A DNA stretch of 64,000 nucleotides from Pararhizobium sp. A13 (lineage in GTDB: Bacteria; Pseudomonadota; Alphaproteobacteria; Rhizobiales; Rhizobiaceae). The notes beneath the pieces are model-generated. The model did no database searches. It was not told the origin of the DNA and saw nothing but the letters and a program-made list of their open reading frames with translations. The translations under genes and the position numbers were made by a program. The stretch covers positions 3,111,001-3,175,000 of the forward strand of contig NZ_CP149510.1 of assembly GCF_040126305.1 (NCBI RefSeq), written 5' to 3'. This document shows, piece after piece, positions 60,618-64,000 of this stretch; positions within the stretch are counted from its first letter, which is position 1, and every line of letters starts with the position of its first letter.

Positions 60618-61632
60618 TGTCGTCGAGGATCGAAAGAACGGTCTGTTTGCGATCCAGATTATAGGCTTGCGCCAGAGAAAGCCGCTCGCTGGTGGCCGAC
60701 GACAGCCGCGCAAAGCGTTCGGCCCCGGCGATGTCGCCAGCGGCTGCCGCCTGGCGTGCTACCCGCATGATATGCCCGCTCACCAGCGCCGAAAAGAAAT
60801 CGAAAATGGTCTCGCTGTCCTTGGCGGAAAGAACATCGGCGAGCTTGTGCATATCCTTGCGGATCGCCGGCCCCTGCCCGACAAGGATCGCTTCAAAGGC
60901 GGTCATGATGTCGAGGCCACCATAGTTGATCAGCTTCAACGCTTCCGACACGCTGCCATCCGCCGCAGCGAGCACCTTTTGCGCGTCCGGACCGGAGAGG
61001 TCAAAGCCCAGATTGGTCATCGCGTCGCGCAAAGCGCCGGGCGCCAGCGGCTTCAACTGCAGCGGCAGGCAGCGCGAACGGATCGTCGGCAGCAGCTTGC
61101 CCGGCGCATGGGTCAGCACCAGGAACAACGACCGTTTCGGCGGCTCCTCGAGAATTTTCAGGATTGCGTTGGCGGCATTGCGGTTGAGATCATCGGCGGG
61201 ATCGACGATGACGATCCGCCAGTTGCCGGTCCCAGACGTCTGCGAGAAGAATTTTCCCGCTCGGCGTACCTCGTCGACGGTGATGGCGCTCTTGACCTTG
61301 CCGGTCTTGTCGTCGACCGGCCGTGTCAGATGCAAGAGGTTGTGCGAGGCGCCGGAGGCGATCTGCCGGCTGACGATCGAATGCGGATCGGGATCGGCCA
61401 GTTTCGCCGGTGCCAATGATGGGTCCGGATACGTCAACACATGGTTGGCGAAGCGGAAGGCAAGCGTTGCCTTGCCGACACCCGCCGGCCCCTCGATCAG
61501 AATGGCGTGGTGCCCTTTCCCCGACCGGTAGCTTTGGGCCAGAAAATGCTCGGCATCCGCATGACCGAAGAGCTTCGTATTCTCGGCGGGCGGGATCGCG
61601 CCTTCCAGAACGTCAAATCGATCGGTGCTCAT
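60589..61632 (-). CDS. holB: DNA polymerase III subunit delta'
   Basis: 347 aa, clamp-loader AAA+ family. Walker [16 protein letters not shown] near residue 45, sensor region [25 protein letters not shown] (delta' type). It lacks the Zn-binding cysteine cluster of E. coli delta', which is usual in this lineage. ATGA overlap with tmk. Confidence 0.93.
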   Translation of the reverse strand: MSTDRFDVLEGAIPPAENTKLFGHADAEHFLAQSYRSGKGHHAILIEGPAGVGKATLAFRFANHVLTYPDPSLAPAKLADPDPHSIVSRQIASGASHNLLHLTRPVDDKTGKVKSAITVDEVRRAGKFFSQTSGTGNWRIVIVDPADDLNRNAANAILKILEEPPKRSLFLVLTHAPGKLLPTIRSRCLPLQLKPLAPGALRDAMTNLGFDLSGPDAQKVLAAADGSVSEALKLINYGGLDIMTAFEAILVGQGPAIRKDMHKLADVLSAKDSETIFDFFSALVSGHIMRVARQAAAAGDIAGAERFARLSSATSERLSLAQAYNLDRKQTVLSILDDIKTQSLPAI

Positions 61633-62327
61633 TGGGCCGCTTCCGTTTCCGGCCCGTCGCCATCCTGTGGCAGCAACGGCTCGACAATCGCAAGCACGGC
61701 GGCGGCAATATCGCTGGCGCTCGCTGCCGCGTCGACCACATGACAGCGCCTCGGATCGGCTCTGGCGATATCAAGGAAAGCCTCGCGGCGCTTTTCATGC
61801 GTTTCGAGTTCCTCTTTCTCGAAGCGGTCGAGTTCGACCTCCTCGCCGGCTGGCGCCTCCGCCACAGCCGCGCGGCGGCGCACACGGTCGAGACCGATGG
61901 ATGCCGGCAGATCGAAGATGATGGTGCAATGCGGGGTCACGCCGTTGACCGCGACCCGCTCGAGCGCTTCGATGAAGGAGGGCTCCAGATTGCCGGTCAC
62001 CCCCTGATAGACGCGCGAGGAGTCCATGAACCGGTCGCACAGGACGACGGTGCCGTTCAGAAGTGCCGGCCGAATGACTTGTTCGACATGATCGCTTCGT
62101 GCGGCGGCAAAAAGAATAGCTTCCATGCGCACCCCAAATTCCTGCGCCGCACCGGAGAGAAGCACGTGCCGCACGGCCTCCGCGCCCGGCGAGCCGCCGG
62201 GCTCACGCGTGGTCAGAACCGTGCAGCCGCGGTCACGCAGGGAATCGGCAAGCAGGCGAATCTGGGTGGATTTTCCAGCCCCCTCGCCGCCCTCGAATGT
62301 AACGAACAGGCCTTTTCCGACTGACAC
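61629..62327 (-). CDS. tmk: Thymidylate kinase
   Basis: 232 aa. P-loop [32 protein letters not shown] and [17 protein letters not shown] are diagnostic. Converts dTMP to dTDP. Overlaps holB by 4 nt, a conserved pair. Confidence 0.96.
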   Translation of the reverse strand: MSVGKGLFVTFEGGEGAGKSTQIRLLADSLRDRGCTVLTTREPGGSPGAEAVRHVLLSGAAQEFGVRMEAILFAAARSDHVEQVIRPALLNGTVVLCDRFMDSSRVYQGVTGNLEPSFIEALERVAVNGVTPHCTIIFDLPASIGLDRVRRRAAVAEAPAGEEVELDRFEKEELETHEKRREAFLDIARADPRRCHVVDAAASASDIAAAVLAIVEPLLPQDGDGPETEAAQ

Positions 62328-62471
62328 TCTCTATTCCCGTATGACCGTCATCGCCCGGCGATACGACGGGCGCGTTTGTTTTCTAGCTGCCCTCGGCGGT
62401 GCAGCGCTTGCAACTCGAGTTCTGTTTAGCGGATTGTCCCGGACGGCGAAACCTTCGATGCCGTCATTTCC

Positions 62472-63626
62472 TCACAACCAGAAAAACAGCAGTTCCTGCA
62501 GCGCGTCGGCCGCCCGGCTGCTCAGCGAGCCCTCCCCCACGGCCGCTGCAGTTTCGACCGGAACCTCGCGCAGCAGCCGCGTGCCATTCCAGATCTTCAG
62601 CGTGCCTGCGTCGCGTCCCGCCTCCAGCGGAACAGTCAGGGGCCAGCGATAGATCACCTTGGCCGACAGACGCTCGGGATTGTTAACGGGCACGAGTACA
62701 TCGACGGCATCGCGGGTAACCAAAGTCACGTGCGATTGCGCTCCACCGTAGACGGCGGCTTCGCCGACGGCGTCGCCGGCCTCGAACAACCTCTTCCTTT
62801 CAAAAGCGGTCATCGACCAGTCGAGCACCCGGCGCGTCTCCTCGATCCGCTCCTTGTCGCTTGCCAGCCCGCCAATGGCGAGAAAGACACGCCGCCCCTC
62901 TCTCTGCATCGTCGCGACCATCGAATAACCGAAACCCTCGGCAAATCCGGTCACGAAGCCATCGACGCCGATATTGGCCGCGACAAGCGGATTGCGGTTC
63001 CGCTGGAGGATCTTGTTCCACTCGAATTCGGCCTGGGAATAGTAGCGGCGGAATTCCGGGTAATTGGCGTGAATATGCCGGGCCAGCAGCGCCATGTCGC
63101 GCATTGTGACCGTATTCTGTGGATCAGGAAGTCCAGTCGCATTGCGGAAAACCGAGGCGGTCATTCCGAGTTCGCGGGCGCGTTCCGTCATGCGCCTGGC
63201 GAAGGCGTCTTCGCTGCCGGTCATCCCTTCCGCCAGGATGATGCAGGCGTCATTGGCGAACTGGACGGTCACGCCCTGAAGGAGATCGGCAACGCGGATG
63301 CGCGACTTCAAAGCGGCGAACATCGTCGAGGTGCCGGATGGCGCGCCACCGGTCCGCCAGGCATGCTCTGAGACCGGAAATTCAGTATCGAGCGTCAGCT
63401 CGTTCTTGCCGATGGCGTCGAAGACGATCTCGGCGGTCACCAACTTGGCAAGCGATGCCGGCGGCACAGGGACATTTTCATCCTTGGCGAAGAGGACCGT
63501 GCCAGTTTCGGCATCGATGAGATAGGCCTGCTTCGCTTTGGTTTCAAAGGTCTGGGCTTGCGCGGCTGAGGGCGCGCAGATGAGTAATGCTACGAAAATG
63601 AAGACCGAGAACAGCCGTGCGCGCAT
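62472..63626 (-). CDS. D-alanyl-D-alanine carboxypeptidase-like protein (peptidase S11) with two degenerate motifs
   Basis: 384 aa from ATG 63626 with GGAG before it; signal peptide SVFIFVALLICAPSAAQAQ. SxxK is intact (Ser58-Leu-Ala-Lys61 in PPASLAKLVTA). The second motif, SxN, is Phe123-Ala-Asn125 (QFANDACIILAEG), and the third, KTG, is Val225-Thr-Gly227 (VDGFVTGFAEGFG). The C-terminal PBP5_C domain follows. With the catalytic Ser and Lys of motifs two and three absent, D-Ala release may be lost; it may act as a peptidoglycan-binding pseudoenzyme. Next to a likely rlpA. Confidence 0.88.
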   Translation of the reverse strand: MRARLFSVFIFVALLICAPSAAQAQTFETKAKQAYLIDAETGTVLFAKDENVPVPPASLAKLVTAEIVFDAIGKNELTLDTEFPVSEHAWRTGGAPSGTSTMFAALKSRIRVADLLQGVTVQFANDACIILAEGMTGSEDAFARRMTERARELGMTASVFRNATGLPDPQNTVTMRDMALLARHIHANYPEFRRYYSQAEFEWNKILQRNRNPLVAANIGVDGFVTGFAEGFGYSMVATMQREGRRVFLAIGGLASDKERIEETRRVLDWSMTAFERKRLFEAGDAVGEAAVYGGAQSHVTLVTRDAVDVLVPVNNPERLSAKVIYRWPLTVPLEAGRDAGTLKIWNGTRLLREVPVETAAAVGEGSLSSRAADALQELLFFWL

Positions 63627-63692
63627 TCCAAACTCCGGTTCCTCTCCGGCCATAGCAGCCGGCCCACCGGGGATCAATCGCCGCGCCTCGGA

Positions 63693-64000
63693 TTAGCGCA
63701 GGACGTTCTGGCGTTTTGCATATTCAACAATGGAATTTGGCGTCAGCGGGTTCTTGTCGACCAGAATGGCATCAAAAGCCGTTTCGGACGTGCTGACGCG
63801 CGCTTCGACGTAAGCCGCCGCATAGGCCATGTTGCCATCGGGAAGCGGGATGAACTCCGGACGTTCGGTCGGGATCGGCCCGATTTCCGGAAGCATGGCA
63901 AACGCGTCGAGCGCCGGAGACGAGGGCAACGGCGTCTCGGTCTCGGCAAGCGCTGTCACCGGTACGCCCATTTCCATGTTCGATTTCGAAGGCATGGTCA
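63693..64000 (-). CDS. C-terminal end of a probable RlpA-like lipoprotein (cut by window)
   Basis: The frame is open past the window's right edge. The last 100 residues visible are ALAETETPLPSSPALDAF-type Pro/Thr linker, then LPDGNMAYAAAYVEARVS and VEYAKRQNVLR, without a recognisable domain. I infer RlpA only from gene order (rlpA-dac-tmk-holB in rhizobia) and the linker style. Confidence 0.4.
   Translation of the reverse strand, partial: TMPSKSNMEMGVPVTALAETETPLPSSPALDAFAMLPEIGPIPTERPEFIPLPDGNMAYAAAYVEARVSTSETAFDAILVDKNPLTPNSIVEYAKRQNVLR

Overview
The window is a GC-rich chromosomal segment of an alphaproteobacterium, most likely a member of the Rhizobiaceae (Rhizobium/Agrobacterium/Sinorhizobium relatives). 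The evidence is gene order and gene types: glnB-glnA next to nnr, divergent uvrA/ssb sharing an alphaproteobacterial GAAC-N7-GAAC SOS box, ssb-marC-gyrA followed further on by coaD-ppi-ppi-queA-tgt, recG-sdhE-mfd, an IalB-family protein, and a GGAAC-N16-CGTT (EcfG-type) promoter. No species can be named from the sequence alone.

Layout. 1-2.5 kb: the end of a YtfT/YjfF-type sugar ABC transporter operon with its FadR/GntR regulator. 2.7-10 kb: a CNNM/CBS membrane protein, a tiny 48-aa membrane protein, and the leftward operon ppiD-trpD-trpC-moaC-moeA. 10-18.4 kb: a Na/Pi cotransporter, a GT-C-like membrane protein, glmU, glmS, a GNAT acetyltransferase and a DUF502 protein. 18.4-25.2 kb: recG, sdhE, mfd and a DsbA/FrnE-like protein. 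25.3-30.7 kb: envelope and transport functions (YejA-like binding protein, IalB, HspQ, a coiled-coil membrane protein, a TAXI binding protein). 30.8-35.2 kb: nitrogen control (glnA, glnB with a sigma-54 promoter), nnr and a DUF72 protein. 35.3-42.7 kb: uvrA, ssb, marC and gyrA.

42.8-46.5 kb is an accessory-looking block between gyrA and coaD. It holds a four-gene operon of unknown role, starting with a Tat-exported FAD oxidoreductase that carries a one-base frameshift. Facing it are two tiny membrane-protein genes behind a near-perfect EcfG-type stress promoter. 46.7-52.6 kb returns to conserved genes: coaD, two cyclophilins, queA, tgt, a DUF4864 protein and a FAD-dependent oxidoreductase. 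Upstream of the last is a strong hairpin plus T-run with no gene feeding it. 52.7-55.7 kb is a mobile-DNA scrapyard ending at tRNA-Glu(CTC): two related IS-end remnants flank a HigBA toxin-antitoxin pair, followed by an IS30-family element whose transposase has a 5-nt frameshift deletion. 56-64 kb is conserved: purC, then the leftward run from a likely rlpA end through a dacA-like gene, tmk, holB, metG, tatD and an MBL hydrolase, with a frameshifted MazG-like gene between metG and holB.

The points most worth a second look are the EcfG-driven micro-membrane-protein pair, the FAD-oxidoreductase operon, the hairpin/T-run leader, the DacA-like protein lacking two of three catalytic motifs, the TGT lacking two zinc cysteines, and three frameshifts within 64 kb that may be real decay or sequencing error.
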